A stretch of 64,000 nucleotides of DNA from G965202915 sp965202915 (GCA_965202915.1 OZ241847.1:496001-560000); one strand, 5' to 3'. Positions 53,967 through 63,769 are shown, counted from the stretch's first letter. Made by a program: numbers and translations. Notes: a model not told the origin generated them from the letters alone.

Positions 53967-54377
53967 ATGGAACATCATCTGGTACTGCGCATTGTCGCCA
54001 AGTTGTTAATTCCGGTAATTTTACTGTTTGGCCTGTACGTTCAATTTCATGGTGACTATGGCCCCGGCGGAGGCTTTCAGGCGGGCGTTATTTTTGCTTC
54101 CGGTTTTATCCTGTATGCGCTGATATTTGGCATTGATAACGTCCGCGAAGTAATACACCCTTCATGGGTGAGGGTGCTGGCGGCCCTGGGGGTGTTGTTG
54201 TATGCAACGGTCGGTTTGGTATGCATACTGAATGGGGGCAATTTTCTGGGGTATAACGTGCTTGCTGATAATCATCTTGATGGCCAGCACCTCGGTATAT
54301 TCCTGATAGAGCTTGGTGTGGGAATGACGGTGGCGTCAACCATGATCATGTTATTTTATGTGTTTGCCCGCCCTTGA
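53967..54377 (+). CDS. mrpB: Na+/H+ antiporter subunit B (MrpB/MnhB)
   Basis: A 136-aa subunit with four membrane helices and the MrpB signature FHGDYGPGGGFQAGVIFASG (52% of residues hydrophobic by eye). It is the last mrp gene present; the proton-pumping subunits MrpA (N-terminal part), MrpC and MrpD, which normally follow, are absent and the next gene (yhdP) is on the opposite strand 42 bp away. Confidence 0.92.
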   Translation: MEHHLVLRIVAKLLIPVILLFGLYVQFHGDYGPGGGFQAGVIFASGFILYALIFGIDNVREVIHPSWVRVLAALGVLLYATVGLVCILNGGNFLGYNVLADNHLDGQHLGIFLIELGVGMTVASTMIMLFYVFARP

Positions 54378-54419
54378 TTGCCCTTGACCGCATGGGCGCG
54401 GTTGTGCACGCCACTGCCT

Positions 54420-57400
54420 TTATTTTTGCACGCTGACGCGCTCTATCACCGGCTCATCCCAGCTTCCGGTAATGGTGTATCGATAGCTCAATAGTTTATC
54501 CACTTGCGTCGGAATGCCGTCAAACAGTTTGCCGGCCAGAAATATCGCCACACCCACTCCAGCTCCAATGGGCCCCAGGCCGGCCGGGGCCAGCACGGCG
54601 CCGAAGACCGGCAGGGTATAGGATATTTTTGGCGTCACAATCGCGGATTGATCATAATCCCTGGCGGAAATTCCCGTGCGTCCGGTTACCAGTATCTCCA
54701 CCGAGGGGCCCTGCATGCGCAGATCATTGGTATATGCGTTACCGTGTCCCAGCTCGAAATTACCTTTGACGTCGTCGAAGTTCAGTCCTTTGCCAAATAT
54801 ATCGGAAAAATCCAGGGATAAACGGCGGTACAGGGTTTGGAAATTGAACAAACCAAGCAAACGACCCGCCACTGGATTAATATCCAATAAACTGCCTTCA
54901 CCAATCGCTAAACTCATGGTGCCGTTAATTTTGTTGAATGAAAAGTCGGTCGGCGCTCCATCCCAGCTTGTGTCAAAATTTATAAAGGTTTCAGCGCCTT
55001 CAATATCCGATCCGGAATAACCATAACCGTTTAGCATGTCAGCGAGATTTTTCGCGTATATATCAAAATTGAATACCGATAGGGACAGGTTTGTATCGGT
55101 ATCCTTATGCCAGGTGCCTTTTCCATTGATACTTATATCCGGCTTGGTAAATGAGATGGTCTTAATTTCCATCCCCTGCTCGATTTTCCCGGTTACGATA
55201 TTAACCTCGCCGAGGTCGATATTGTCATAGCTAACCTTATTAAGTCTGAGGTCAAATGCGGGTATGGATTCAGGTAAGACCTGGTTTTTATCGCCGTCAA
55301 CGGGTTTGTTCTTCTTTAAAATCAGGTGCTCGATATCAGCGGTGATCGGTTGTGGCGGCGAAGAATCGGGTAAAAATATCTTACCTTGAATATCGGCGCC
55401 ACGGATATTGGTTTGATAACCGCCGTCTGTGGCGGCAAAAGATAAGCCGATATCGTTGAATTCATTGCCCAGAATAAGCAGTTTTGAAATGGCTATTTCG
55501 CCTTCATATTCATTAAAACTCGCCGAACTGCCGCCATCTCCCGCATATTGCGCCCATTTCGACAGATCTAAGCTGTCAATATCACCTTTAATCAGCACCT
55601 TTCGGGGCGCACGTTGGGCTGAGGCCGGTCCTGACCGGGCTGAATCGGCGGCATTGAAATCCAGCTCGGCCTGCAGAACCGAACCATGCTCAATGCGCAT
55701 ATGATCGATAATTGATTTGCGGATGGTGGCGCTTAGCAGAGTGGGTCTGATTTCCGCCCTGGTTTTGCCCAGAGGGGCGGGTAAATCCAGCCCCAGCCCG
55801 TGCATGTCAGAGCTTAGATTGGCAACGATGCCATTATCGGTTTTATGCGCTTTCAAAGTCCATTCACATCTGCCTCGCATCGAATCCTGCAAATCAGGCA
55901 TTGCGGCAATCAATGCGGGATAAAACTCCCGCAGCCGCTGGCTAATAAATTCATTATCCGCGGTACCCGCAAGCGTCACTTCAAAAGGCGAACCATATCT
56001 GCCATTGATACCGACTGTGACCGGATGTAAGCGATATATTGCGTCGATATTGCCGGCGGTAACCAATTTTTCAGTAAAATTAACCGTGCCATTTATTTTT
56101 TGCAGGCCAAATCCGGTACTCTCCAGGACAACACCGGCATCGATTAATTTCATATCACCGGCAACGGTGATCAATCCGCCTTCCATGGGGATATTCAGCT
56201 TAATCGCCAGCATCGTCCGCCCCACCAGGTCGCGGTCGGCAACGTCGTCCAATGAGATTTTGTTGGCGAGCGGACTCTGTTCAATAAAAAGCCTGGCATG
56301 GTTTAGTTCTCCGGCAAGTGCGCCTTCAATAAGCAGCCTGGGATCATCATCACTGATGAAATCATCGATGGAGGCGTTAATATGCTTTATCCGGGCGTCA
56401 TAAATGTTGCCATTCGTGACAAGCACGTCAAGGTGTTGATCATTAATGATCACTTCGGCGTCCAGATTATCCAAAGGAGGCCAGTCTTTATGATAGTCCA
56501 GGGTGGCGTTTTCAATATTGAATACGGCTTGAAAGATGCCGTCCGATTTGATGAACGGGTAGTCCCTGAGAGAACCCCTGAATAACAGGTTGGAAGAAGT
56601 AATATTGCCGGCAACAAATGCCCGAGTTAACCAGGCCGGGGTCGAGACGGGCATATAATCGCTTACTTTAGCCAGATCAACCCTCCCCACGGACATGATC
56701 ATATCGACAAACGGTGACCCCTGGTTTGGCGAAAAATCCACCCGCCCTGACAGGCTGAGCGGAAAATTCGGGGTGTTGAGTGTCATCAGTGGGATTTCGA
56801 GTTTATTGACGGAACCCGGTTTTTCCCAATTAAGATTGCCGGTGATTGAGGAAAATTGGACAGGCTGGTGCAGATGGTCGGGTACCGCAAGCGTCGCAAT
56901 TTCGGAGTCCAGGTTGACGGATATGGTTTCGTTACCGCCCGTCAGGGTTCCCGATAAACCGGAAATTGATGCGTCGGTATCGCGTTCAATAATATTCAGT
57001 TTGGAAAATTTGAAGGAATAATCGACGAGTCCGGCATGTTCCTTATCATGGCTATGGGAGAGTTTAAAGTCATTTAATGCCCCATTGATGCCGTAATCAT
57101 TCAAAAGGTCGTTAATAAAACGGTTTTCCGCCGCAAAAGCCCGGAGCAGGACGGTGGCATCTTGGGCGTTCAAATATTCAAACCAGGCGGAATAGTCGTA
57201 AGTATTATTTTGTTCATCATGGCGTAATTGAATGGCGTGCTCCGCCTTTGGCCATGATCCGTTAGCGGTTGAAAAGGGTTCCGTGTTGATATTGATGGTC
57301 CAATTGCGCGTATCCTCGCGTTTCGCCGAAACAGCGGCCTTGAGTTTTGGAATCGACAATAGCCTGCCATCCTTTGCCATATTTAAGTCCTGATAATCGA

Positions 57401-58232
57401 TATAGCCTTTTACCTTGCTTAGCCGAGCCTGTTCCCAGTCGGTCCAGATCCTGAAATTGGAACGGGTATGATCGATTTTCAGGTCTGCAATCGGTAGGAA
57501 TTGGTCCGGGGATAAATTTCCGGCTTGCAGGTATATTTGTCCCGACCAGTTTGGCGTCGTCAGATTGCCATTAATATCCAATTTCAACTCAAGCAAGTCG
57601 TCATTACCATCGGGAAATCCGGCTGAAGCATCGATCTGGGTACGTTCCCGGTACCTTCTAAGCCTGAATCCAACGTCAATAAAATTCATTGTTGCTTTGC
57701 CCAGTTTCTGATCAGTCCAGCTTATTTTGGCGTTTTGCAGGTTAATATCAGTTTGGCCGAGCAGCCATGCGGATAATTCCGAGGCCCTGGCGGTGTCTTG
57801 ATCATATGGGCGCATGGGTTCATCGCCCAGGATGGTAATTGCACCGTCTTTGGTGCGGGTGAGATCAAGTCGCAGACCCGAAATAATCAATCGATCAGGT
57901 ATCAATGCCCACGCGCGCAGGCTTTTTACCGGATTGATCCCCACGCGCACGTTATCAAAATGAGAAATAGTGTGTTGACCGTCCGGGTCCAGCAGTTTGA
58001 TATCGGACAAAGCAAAATGCGGCGTCCACCCGCGCCATTCAATATCTATCTCATTAAACACGACCGGGTATTCCATATATTCACTCACCCAGGTCTGGAT
58101 TTCATCACGGTAGCCGTCAATATCAGTGAGCACCAGTCGTATTGCGGTCGCGGATACCACCGCGGCAAAGATTACTGCCGCGACCAGGTACCAGGAAAAA
58201 TGGTAAATGCCTTTTACAACACGTTTTGACAT
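54420..58232 (-). CDS. yhdP: YhdP-family AsmA-like envelope protein
   Basis: A 1270-aa protein anchored by one N-terminal helix (FSWYLVAAVIFAAVVSATAI) with the rest in the periplasm. VVFNEIDIEWRGWTPHFALS at the start and DSFGLQKINGTVNF-like repeats follow the YhdP/TIGR02099 pattern of long beta-groove, AsmA-like proteins that carry phospholipid toward the outer membrane. The C-terminus includes KISYTLPVFGAVLAPAGLGP. Length fits the family (about 1250-1300). It converges on mrpB. Confidence 0.9.
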   Translation of the reverse strand: MSKRVVKGIYHFSWYLVAAVIFAAVVSATAIRLVLTDIDGYRDEIQTWVSEYMEYPVVFNEIDIEWRGWTPHFALSDIKLLDPDGQHTISHFDNVRVGINPVKSLRAWALIPDRLIISGLRLDLTRTKDGAITILGDEPMRPYDQDTARASELSAWLLGQTDINLQNAKISWTDQKLGKATMNFIDVGFRLRRYRERTQIDASAGFPDGNDDLLELKLDINGNLTTPNWSGQIYLQAGNLSPDQFLPIADLKIDHTRSNFRIWTDWEQARLSKVKGYIDYQDLNMAKDGRLLSIPKLKAAVSAKREDTRNWTININTEPFSTANGSWPKAEHAIQLRHDEQNNTYDYSAWFEYLNAQDATVLLRAFAAENRFINDLLNDYGINGALNDFKLSHSHDKEHAGLVDYSFKFSKLNIIERDTDASISGLSGTLTGGNETISVNLDSEIATLAVPDHLHQPVQFSSITGNLNWEKPGSVNKLEIPLMTLNTPNFPLSLSGRVDFSPNQGSPFVDMIMSVGRVDLAKVSDYMPVSTPAWLTRAFVAGNITSSNLLFRGSLRDYPFIKSDGIFQAVFNIENATLDYHKDWPPLDNLDAEVIINDQHLDVLVTNGNIYDARIKHINASIDDFISDDDPRLLIEGALAGELNHARLFIEQSPLANKISLDDVADRDLVGRTMLAIKLNIPMEGGLITVAGDMKLIDAGVVLESTGFGLQKINGTVNFTEKLVTAGNIDAIYRLHPVTVGINGRYGSPFEVTLAGTADNEFISQRLREFYPALIAAMPDLQDSMRGRCEWTLKAHKTDNGIVANLSSDMHGLGLDLPAPLGKTRAEIRPTLLSATIRKSIIDHMRIEHGSVLQAELDFNAADSARSGPASAQRAPRKVLIKGDIDSLDLSKWAQYAGDGGSSASFNEYEGEIAISKLLILGNEFNDIGLSFAATDGGYQTNIRGADIQGKIFLPDSSPPQPITADIEHLILKKNKPVDGDKNQVLPESIPAFDLRLNKVSYDNIDLGEVNIVTGKIEQGMEIKTISFTKPDISINGKGTWHKDTDTNLSLSVFNFDIYAKNLADMLNGYGYSGSDIEGAETFINFDTSWDGAPTDFSFNKINGTMSLAIGEGSLLDINPVAGRLLGLFNFQTLYRRLSLDFSDIFGKGLNFDDVKGNFELGHGNAYTNDLRMQGPSVEILVTGRTGISARDYDQSAIVTPKISYTLPVFGAVLAPAGLGPIGAGVGVAIFLAGKLFDGIPTQVDKLLSYRYTITGSWDEPVIERVSVQK

Positions 58233-58604
58233 AGCTTGGTTACAGTCCTGGCTGGTGGGCTATCGGTCACTTTTTATCAACGCTAACCACAGGAGATGCG
58301 TGTGATTCAAACTGTCTGATTTTCGCTGAAGTTGTTGCAAATACCATATAATACATTGTTTTCATTCAGTATTCTGATCGTCATTCCGATTGTTTGGGGC
58401 GTTTTAATACAGGTTTCGCAGCATTCCGGTATCGGCCACCGCAACCGGCGGCGCCGGACGAGGTTATGGACGAGAATCGCTATGCCCATGATGCAGTGTC
58501 TGACTCCATTAAGCAAATTCAGCCTGTGATTTATTGGCAATTATATGTTATTTGCCGTCTAAGCATTGACTATCGATGAACGCATTACAGGCTCAAACAA
58601 ATTG
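58233..58604. other. Intergenic region between yhdP and the btuB promoter
   Basis: About 370 bp upstream of both yhdP and btuB. It should carry the yhdP promoter, but I see no convincing -35/-10 pair on the minus strand and no supported gene: short open frames on both strands lack family features and Shine-Dalgarno sequences. Confidence 0.5.
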
Positions 58605-58633
58605 TTGCACTATGGGCGTAAATCCAATATAGT
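58605..58633 (+). promoter_or_regulatory. Sigma70-type promoter of the btuB operon
   Basis: TTGCAC at 58605-58610, a 17-bp spacer, and TATAGT at 58628-58633. Transcription would start near 58640, just before the cobalamin riboswitch. Confidence 0.75.
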
Positions 58634-58647
58634 ACGGTCTCGTTGTA

Positions 58648-58832
58648 TCAGGTGCCTGAACGCTTTTCTGCGAACGGGTTAAACGGGAAGCAGGTAAATC
58701 ATCGATAAAGCCTGCGCTGCCCCCGCAACGGTAGATGAGTCAGGTTCAATTATCACCGCCACTGTGCATGGCATGGGAAGGCGATTGAACCGGTGCGAAG
58801 CACGCTCATAAGCCCGGAGACCGGCCTGATAT
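58648..58832 (+). ncRNA. Cobalamin riboswitch (B12 element)
   Basis: The leader has the conserved parts in order: GGTGCC at 58651, GGGTTAAACGGGAAGCAGGT, CTGCCCCCGCAACGGTA, the GCCACTG B12 box, and the closing AAGCCCGGAGACCGGCCTG. It would shut off the btuB operon when adenosylcobalamin is plentiful, here most likely by blocking translation because the element ends about 50 nt before the btuB Shine-Dalgarno. Confidence 0.95.
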
Positions 58833-58884
58833 CCATTTACCGTTGAATGCGGTGGGCATTCATTTCAGTAAGAGGAGTGCGCAA

Positions 58885-60768
58885 ATGCTTCGCGTCTTGT
58901 TTACCATCAAAATCATTGTTGTCTGCCTGTGTTTCACATTTTCCGCTAATGGGCGGGGGGAAGCCGCCGAGATCATCGTGGTCACCGCTGCTCAGCTGGG
59001 CCTGCCAAAATCAGCAATCGGTTCCACGGTGACGGTGATCACCGCCGAGGATATTCAAAAACGCGGGCTTATCTATGCCGGCGATATATTGCGCGAGGTG
59101 CCCGGGGTTGCGATCAGTCGTTCCGGCACCTGGGGCACGCTGACTAATATACGCGTGCGCGGCGCCGAGGCTAACCATACCCAGGTCCTGATCGACGGCA
59201 TAGAGGTGAATGATCCGGCGACTGATTCGGCGTTTAATCTGGGCTCTTTAACTTTGGATAACATGGAACGGATAGAGATCATTCGCGGCCCGCAAAGCGC
59301 ATTGTCCGGCAGTGACGCGATAGGCGCAGTGGTCAATTTTATTACCCGCAAGGGGCGGGGCGCCGGGTCTTTAAGCGGGAGCGTTGAGGTCGGGGGAAGG
59401 GACACGCTCAAAGCCGCAATAGGCGGTAATTTTGCCAATGATTATTTTAATTATAATATCAATGCCGAGGTATTGGGCACCGACGGCTTCAATATCGCCA
59501 GGGGAGCGGGTGAGGACGATGGCCATGATAATCGCAGCTATGATTTAAAGCTCGGCGTTACCCCGTTCGAGACACTGCATTTGGAGCTTGTCGCCCGCCA
59601 CGTTGACTCGGATACCGATACCGATCCCCAACCCTCGTCCAGGGTTGTCGACGGTGCAGGCAACGGCACCCTGGTCGATCAAACATATTGGAGCACCCGG
59701 ATGCAATGGTCACTGTTTGACTATCGTTGGCGGCATCGGCTTCAGGTTGATACCACTGAGACCCGCAATGGCTTTCGGTCGGCTTTTCCCTCATCCACCC
59801 GCGGCCGGCGTGAAAAATACGCCTATCAAACCGGTTTTAGTTTTGCCACGCCGGCGCTGTCACATAACCCCTCATTTCTATTCGAGTATCAAGACGATAG
59901 TGCCACCGGCACCTTTGTCGGCGGTGGCTCCGAGATTGGCTTTATTTCAAAAAGCTATGCCGGCGAATATCATTTGGGCGTGTTTGATCGGTTATTTATC
60001 ACTGCCGGCGCACGGTTTGATGATAATGAGTTTTTTGATGGCGCCGAAACCTACCGTATCACCGGCGCATACAACCATAAAGATGACAATATGCGTTTTC
60101 ACACCAGCTATGGCACTGGTGTTAAAAATCCGACAATTTCTGAATTATTTGGCAATTTTCCAAATTTTATGGGCAACCCGGATTTGAAACCGGAGAGTGT
60201 GAAGGGATGGGATTGGGGTATTGAACAAACATGGATGGATCAACGTGTACTGGTCGATGTAACTTATTTTCATAATACAATCACCGATCAAATCATCGGG
60301 CGAAATAATACTGTTGCCAATAGCCCCGGGAGCAATCGCATTGATGGTATTGAAATGGTTGCAAAGGTTGATGTGAAACCAAATCTGAGCGTATCCGGTA
60401 CTTATACCTATACCCGTGCCAAAGACGCCGATGGACGGGAGTCCATACGCCGCGCCAGGCATATTGCATCATTAAACCTGAATTATGCATTTATCGACAA
60501 AAGGGCAAATATTAATTTGGGGGTGCATCATAATGGCGAGCAGCAGGATACAGTTTTTTCTTGCTCACCAACATCATGCACGCAGGAGGGTGTTACGTTG
60601 GATGGTTTTACCCTGGTCAATTTGAACGCCAGTTATCGAATCAATGATGCGCTTACGACTTATCTCAGAGTGGAAAATCTGCTCGACGAGGGTTATGAAG
60701 AGGTATATAGTTACCGTGCGCCCGGGATCAATGGGTTTCTTGGGCTAAAATTGAATTTCAATCGCTGA
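58885..60768 (+). CDS. btuB: TonB-dependent vitamin B12 receptor
   Basis: Outer-membrane cobalamin transporter (627 aa). Signal peptide (LFTIKIIVVCLCFTFSANG), then a TonB-box-like EIIVVTA, a plug domain (VPGVAISRSGTWGTLTNIRV, GPQSALSGSDAIGAVVNFIT) and a 22-strand-type barrel ending in an aromatic-rich LGLKLNFNR. The ATG at 58885 is chosen because AGAGGAG lies 8 nt upstream; the frame also opens at a TTG at 58843. The riboswitch directly upstream supports B12 as ligand. Confidence 0.93.
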   Translation: MLRVLFTIKIIVVCLCFTFSANGRGEAAEIIVVTAAQLGLPKSAIGSTVTVITAEDIQKRGLIYAGDILREVPGVAISRSGTWGTLTNIRVRGAEANHTQVLIDGIEVNDPATDSAFNLGSLTLDNMERIEIIRGPQSALSGSDAIGAVVNFITRKGRGAGSLSGSVEVGGRDTLKAAIGGNFANDYFNYNINAEVLGTDGFNIARGAGEDDGHDNRSYDLKLGVTPFETLHLELVARHVDSDTDTDPQPSSRVVDGAGNGTLVDQTYWSTRMQWSLFDYRWRHRLQVDTTETRNGFRSAFPSSTRGRREKYAYQTGFSFATPALSHNPSFLFEYQDDSATGTFVGGGSEIGFISKSYAGEYHLGVFDRLFITAGARFDDNEFFDGAETYRITGAYNHKDDNMRFHTSYGTGVKNPTISELFGNFPNFMGNPDLKPESVKGWDWGIEQTWMDQRVLVDVTYFHNTITDQIIGRNNTVANSPGSNRIDGIEMVAKVDVKPNLSVSGTYTYTRAKDADGRESIRRARHIASLNLNYAFIDKRANINLGVHHNGEQQDTVFSCSPTSCTQEGVTLDGFTLVNLNASYRINDALTTYLRVENLLDEGYEEVYSYRAPGINGFLGLKLNFNR

Positions 60769-60795
60769 TATAGGGCTAAAACGGGGTTTTTATTA

Positions 60796-61326
60796 ATGAA
60801 AGCAAATCCACTAAATAGTTGTTGTTATTTCCTGATCATTTTGGCCATTGCGACCCGATTCATTCCCCACCCGGCGGGGATGACCGCGGTTGGCGCGGTC
60901 GGATTATTTTCAGGCGCATATTTATGCTATAAACGCGCCTGGTTGGTGCCGGTCGCGGCATTATGGATCAGTGATATCATCATAGGCTTCTATCATCCAC
61001 TGGTGATGCTGTTTGTTTACGGCGGGTTTGGGTTGAGCGTGGTGATCGGTCGAATATGCCTGTTTCAAAGACGTTCTATTGCACGCATCGGCGCGGCCAC
61101 CGTTATCGCTGCCACGGTATTTTTCATGCTATCCAATCTGGGAGTTTGGCTGACCGGGCTGTATTATCCGTTGACGATCACCGGTCTGCTTGAATGCTAT
61201 ATCATGGCCATACCATTTTTTGAGCGGACCCTGGTGGGAGACATGATCTATGTTGCGGTGTTGTTTGGATTATATGAATTTATTCACGCCCGATTTAAGC
61301 GCCCAATCCCCATGCAATCGGCTTAA
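60796..61326 (+). CDS. DUF6580 family putative transporter
   Basis: A 176-aa inner-membrane protein with about five helices. RFIPHPAGMTAVGAVGLFSG and ALWISDIIIGFYHPLVMLF are the DUF6580 signatures. The family resembles ECF-type substrate-binding (S) components. It lies between btuB and the cobalamin adenosyltransferase under one riboswitch, so it is a strong candidate for moving a corrinoid or a precursor across the inner membrane; no BtuCDF genes are in the window. The function is inferred from context. Confidence 0.82.
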   Translation: MKANPLNSCCYFLIILAIATRFIPHPAGMTAVGAVGLFSGAYLCYKRAWLVPVAALWISDIIIGFYHPLVMLFVYGGFGLSVVIGRICLFQRRSIARIGAATVIAATVFFMLSNLGVWLTGLYYPLTITGLLECYIMAIPFFERTLVGDMIYVAVLFGLYEFIHARFKRPIPMQSA

Positions 61327-61392
61327 ATCCGGCTCTCCCGATGCGCTTTTTTATAGTGACCGTCGGGTTGCCGGCTATCGTGGTCATTGAAA

Positions 61393-61953
61393 ATGGCTAA
61401 TCGTTTGACAAAAATATATTCCCGCGTTGGCGATGACGGTTCAACCGGATTGGCCGACGGTAGCCGCATAGACAAATCCGGTGATCGTATTGACGCAATC
61501 GGCCAGGTTGACGAATTAAACAGTCTGATAGGGGTATTAATCGAAATCGGTATCGCCGACGATATTGCCGGGTATTTGCAGGCCATACAGCAGCGCTTGT
61601 TTGATATAGGGGGAGAATTGGCGATTCCGGGCAGTGTTATTATCAAGCCGGATTGTACCAGGCAGCTTGAAGAATGGCTGGACGCCTGCAATAAAGAGTT
61701 GCCGGCGTTAAAGGAATTTATCCTGCCGGGCGGTTCCCTGGCCGGTGGCGTGTGTCATTTGGCCAGGAGTGTGTGTCGCCGGGTGGAGCGCAGTCTGGTC
61801 AGGCTGGAGCGGGATCAGGGATTAAATTCAGATACCCTGTGCTATATCAATCGACTGTCTGATCTGCTGTTCGTTCTGGCGCGGGTGATCACCCTACAGG
61901 CCGGCGGCAGGGAAGTTTTTTGGAACAGTAAGCGATTAAAACGTCCGGAGTGA
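61393..61953 (+). CDS. pduO: Cob(I)alamin adenosyltransferase, PduO type
   Basis: Transfers the adenosyl group of ATP to cob(I)alamin, giving the coenzyme form. The N-terminal LTKIYSRVGDDGSTGLADGS is the ATP-binding signature, and CHLARSVCRRVERSLVRLER is the second motif with its conserved arginines. Length 186 aa is normal. The ATG at 61393 is preferred to a TTG six bases earlier. It is the third gene of the riboswitch operon. Confidence 0.93.
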   Translation: MANRLTKIYSRVGDDGSTGLADGSRIDKSGDRIDAIGQVDELNSLIGVLIEIGIADDIAGYLQAIQQRLFDIGGELAIPGSVIIKPDCTRQLEEWLDACNKELPALKEFILPGGSLAGGVCHLARSVCRRVERSLVRLERDQGLNSDTLCYINRLSDLLFVLARVITLQAGGREVFWNSKRLKRPE

Positions 61954-61961
61954 TCCCTCGT

Positions 61962-62612
61962 TCAGTATCTTTTCTCCAACTGCAGGAGCTGTCCTTCACG
62001 CTTCATATTCAACCGGCCAAGAAAGGACATCCCCAATAGCGGCGTCGTCGGAAAATCACCGGTGCTGATAACCGCTTCCACGTCGCTTAATTCAATATCG
62101 CCAACCCGTACCTGTCTCAGATTCATCACGTAACCTCTGTCCCTGCCGGAGGCCGTATTAATCACCACTTCTCTACCTTCCAGCCGGTAATCCAGCCCCA
62201 GGCGTTTTGCCAGGTGACTGTTCATCGCCACTGATGAAGCGCCGGTATCGACAAGAAAATTTACCTTAAACCCGTTAATAATGCCGCTGGTCGCGTACAT
62301 GCCGCCGCGGTCAGGGGCGATGGTGATCAATTCCCCTCCGCTGGGCTTGGAAAATGAACTGCTGATTTTGGAATTAAGCGTATGGGTTTGCCGTTCACCA
62401 TCCACCTCTATAACCGCTTTCTGGCTGTCCGCCGAGATCAGGGTGATGCCTTCACGGTTGGTTTCACCCTGCTCCAGCACCCGACGTTTACCGTCAATTT
62501 TGACCACCGCCTTACCCTTGAACAGGCCGAGAATTTCAATATTCCCGGTCGCGATCACCGGTCTGATCCCGGTGATTAGAATAATCATGGAGAATAAGAG
62601 CATTTTTTTCAT
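61962..62612 (-). CDS. Retropepsin-like aspartic protease (TIGR02281 type)
   Basis: A 216-aa clan AA protease with signal peptide (LLFSMIILITGIRPVIATG). The catalytic triad is DTG at 122-124 (FLVDTGASSVAM), followed by the flap-like region and LLGMSFLGRL near the C-terminus. The N-terminal 90 residues are a separate beta domain (ILGLFKGKAVVKIDGKRRVL). It is expected to act as a dimer in the periplasm. Start at 62612 (MKKMLL) is taken; the frame opens four codons earlier. It is convergent with the adenosyltransferase gene (8-bp gap). Confidence 0.85.
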   Translation of the reverse strand: MKKMLLFSMIILITGIRPVIATGNIEILGLFKGKAVVKIDGKRRVLEQGETNREGITLISADSQKAVIEVDGERQTHTLNSKISSSFSKPSGGELITIAPDRGGMYATSGIINGFKVNFLVDTGASSVAMNSHLAKRLGLDYRLEGREVVINTASGRDRGYVMNLRQVRVGDIELSDVEAVISTGDFPTTPLLGMSFLGRLNMKREGQLLQLEKRY

Positions 62613-62973
62613 GGTTACACCCATTATGCAGTATCGTGGTGCGAATGAAACAGATTTTAATACTTTCCGCCCTGTATGGGCACTTCCGGCACCCTCAAAG
62701 ACGGATAATTACCTTGAGCCAATAATACCATACTGATCATACTGAGCCCCGACACCAATACCAAGACCGCGGAATTTAAAAAACTTTCCCACCACCTTAA
62801 TCAGACCATACCATAATATAATAATGAGCCGTGCAGCCCCCTGCTGAAAATTTATTTGATAACGGCCGGACGTGCTTCTATACTGGCCATATGAGAGATC
62901 TGAGCATACCGGTAACACACCGTGGCAAGCGGAAGATCCCTGCCATACCGATAAAATCATCCGGCACCTGAAT
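62613..62973. other. Intergenic region before the coiled-coil gene
   Basis: About 360 bp between two divergent genes. The frame of the coiled-coil gene is open back to 62872, but the added 34 codons (rich in Trp, His and Cys) do not fit the family N-terminus. I see no RNA gene or clear promoter. Confidence 0.5.
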
Positions 62974-63765
62974 ATGGAAGCCCTCGCATTTGACACCCAT
63001 AAATTTGTCAAGCACCTGACTGAATCCGGTTTCACCGAAGCGCAGGCCGAAGCCCTGGCCGGTGAGCAGGTCGCTATGATCAACAGCAATCTGGCCACCC
63101 AGTCGGACATTGCCGGGGTGAAGGCGGACATAGAGAAACTACGCCTGACTACCAGCGAGAACATAGAGAAACTACGCCTGGCCTCCAGCGAGGACATGGA
63201 GAAACTACGCCTGGCCACCCAGGCGGACATAGCCGAGGTGAAGGCGGACATAGAGAAACTACGCCTGGCCACCAGCGAGGACATGGAGAAACTGCGCCTG
63301 GCTACCCAGTTGGACATTGCCGAGGTGAAGGCGGACATAGAGAAACTGCGCGCGGACACCAAGGCGGACATTGCCGAGGTGAGGGCGGACATAGAGAAAC
63401 TGCGCGCGGACACCAGGGCGGACATTGCTGAGGTGAAGGCGGACATAGAGAAACTGCGCGCGGACACCAGGGCGGACATAGCCGAGGTGAAGGCGGACAT
63501 AGAGAAACTGCGCCTGGCCACCCAGGCGGACATAGAGAAACTGCGCGCGGACACCAGGGCGGACATTGCCGAGGTGAAGGCGGACATAGAGAAACTGCGC
63601 CTGGCCACCCAGGGGGAAATAGAGAAACTGCGTGCGGACACCAGGGCGGACATTGCCGAGGTGAGGGCGGACATTGCCAATACCGAATCAAGACTGACGC
63701 GCTGGATCATTGGTGCAATGATTGCGCAGATCGGCGTGGTTGTCGGGTTGATTAAATTGAGTTGA
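62974..63765 (+). CDS. DUF1640/CCDC90-type coiled-coil membrane protein
   Basis: A 263-aa protein. The N-terminus (FDTHKFVKHLTESGFTEAQAEAL) is typical of bacterial DUF1640 proteins, relatives of mitochondrial CCDC90/MCUR1. A long coiled coil built of alternating 7-residue (ADIAEVK) and 11-residue (ADIEKLRADTR) units follows, then a C-terminal membrane helix (WIIGAMIAQIGVVVGLIKL). So it is tail-anchored with a rod of about 190 residues. The function of bacterial members is not established. The repeat region (63090-63680) is strongly repetitive in DNA too. Confidence 0.82.
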   Translation: MEALAFDTHKFVKHLTESGFTEAQAEALAGEQVAMINSNLATQSDIAGVKADIEKLRLTTSENIEKLRLASSEDMEKLRLATQADIAEVKADIEKLRLATSEDMEKLRLATQLDIAEVKADIEKLRADTKADIAEVRADIEKLRADTRADIAEVKADIEKLRADTRADIAEVKADIEKLRLATQADIEKLRADTRADIAEVKADIEKLRLATQGEIEKLRADTRADIAEVRADIANTESRLTRWIIGAMIAQIGVVVGLIKLS

Positions 63766-63769
63766 CAGG

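Noticed and set aside
58307..58580. Small open frames upstream of btuB as genes
   Set aside because: They overlap on opposite strands, lack Shine-Dalgarno sequences and have no recognisable features.
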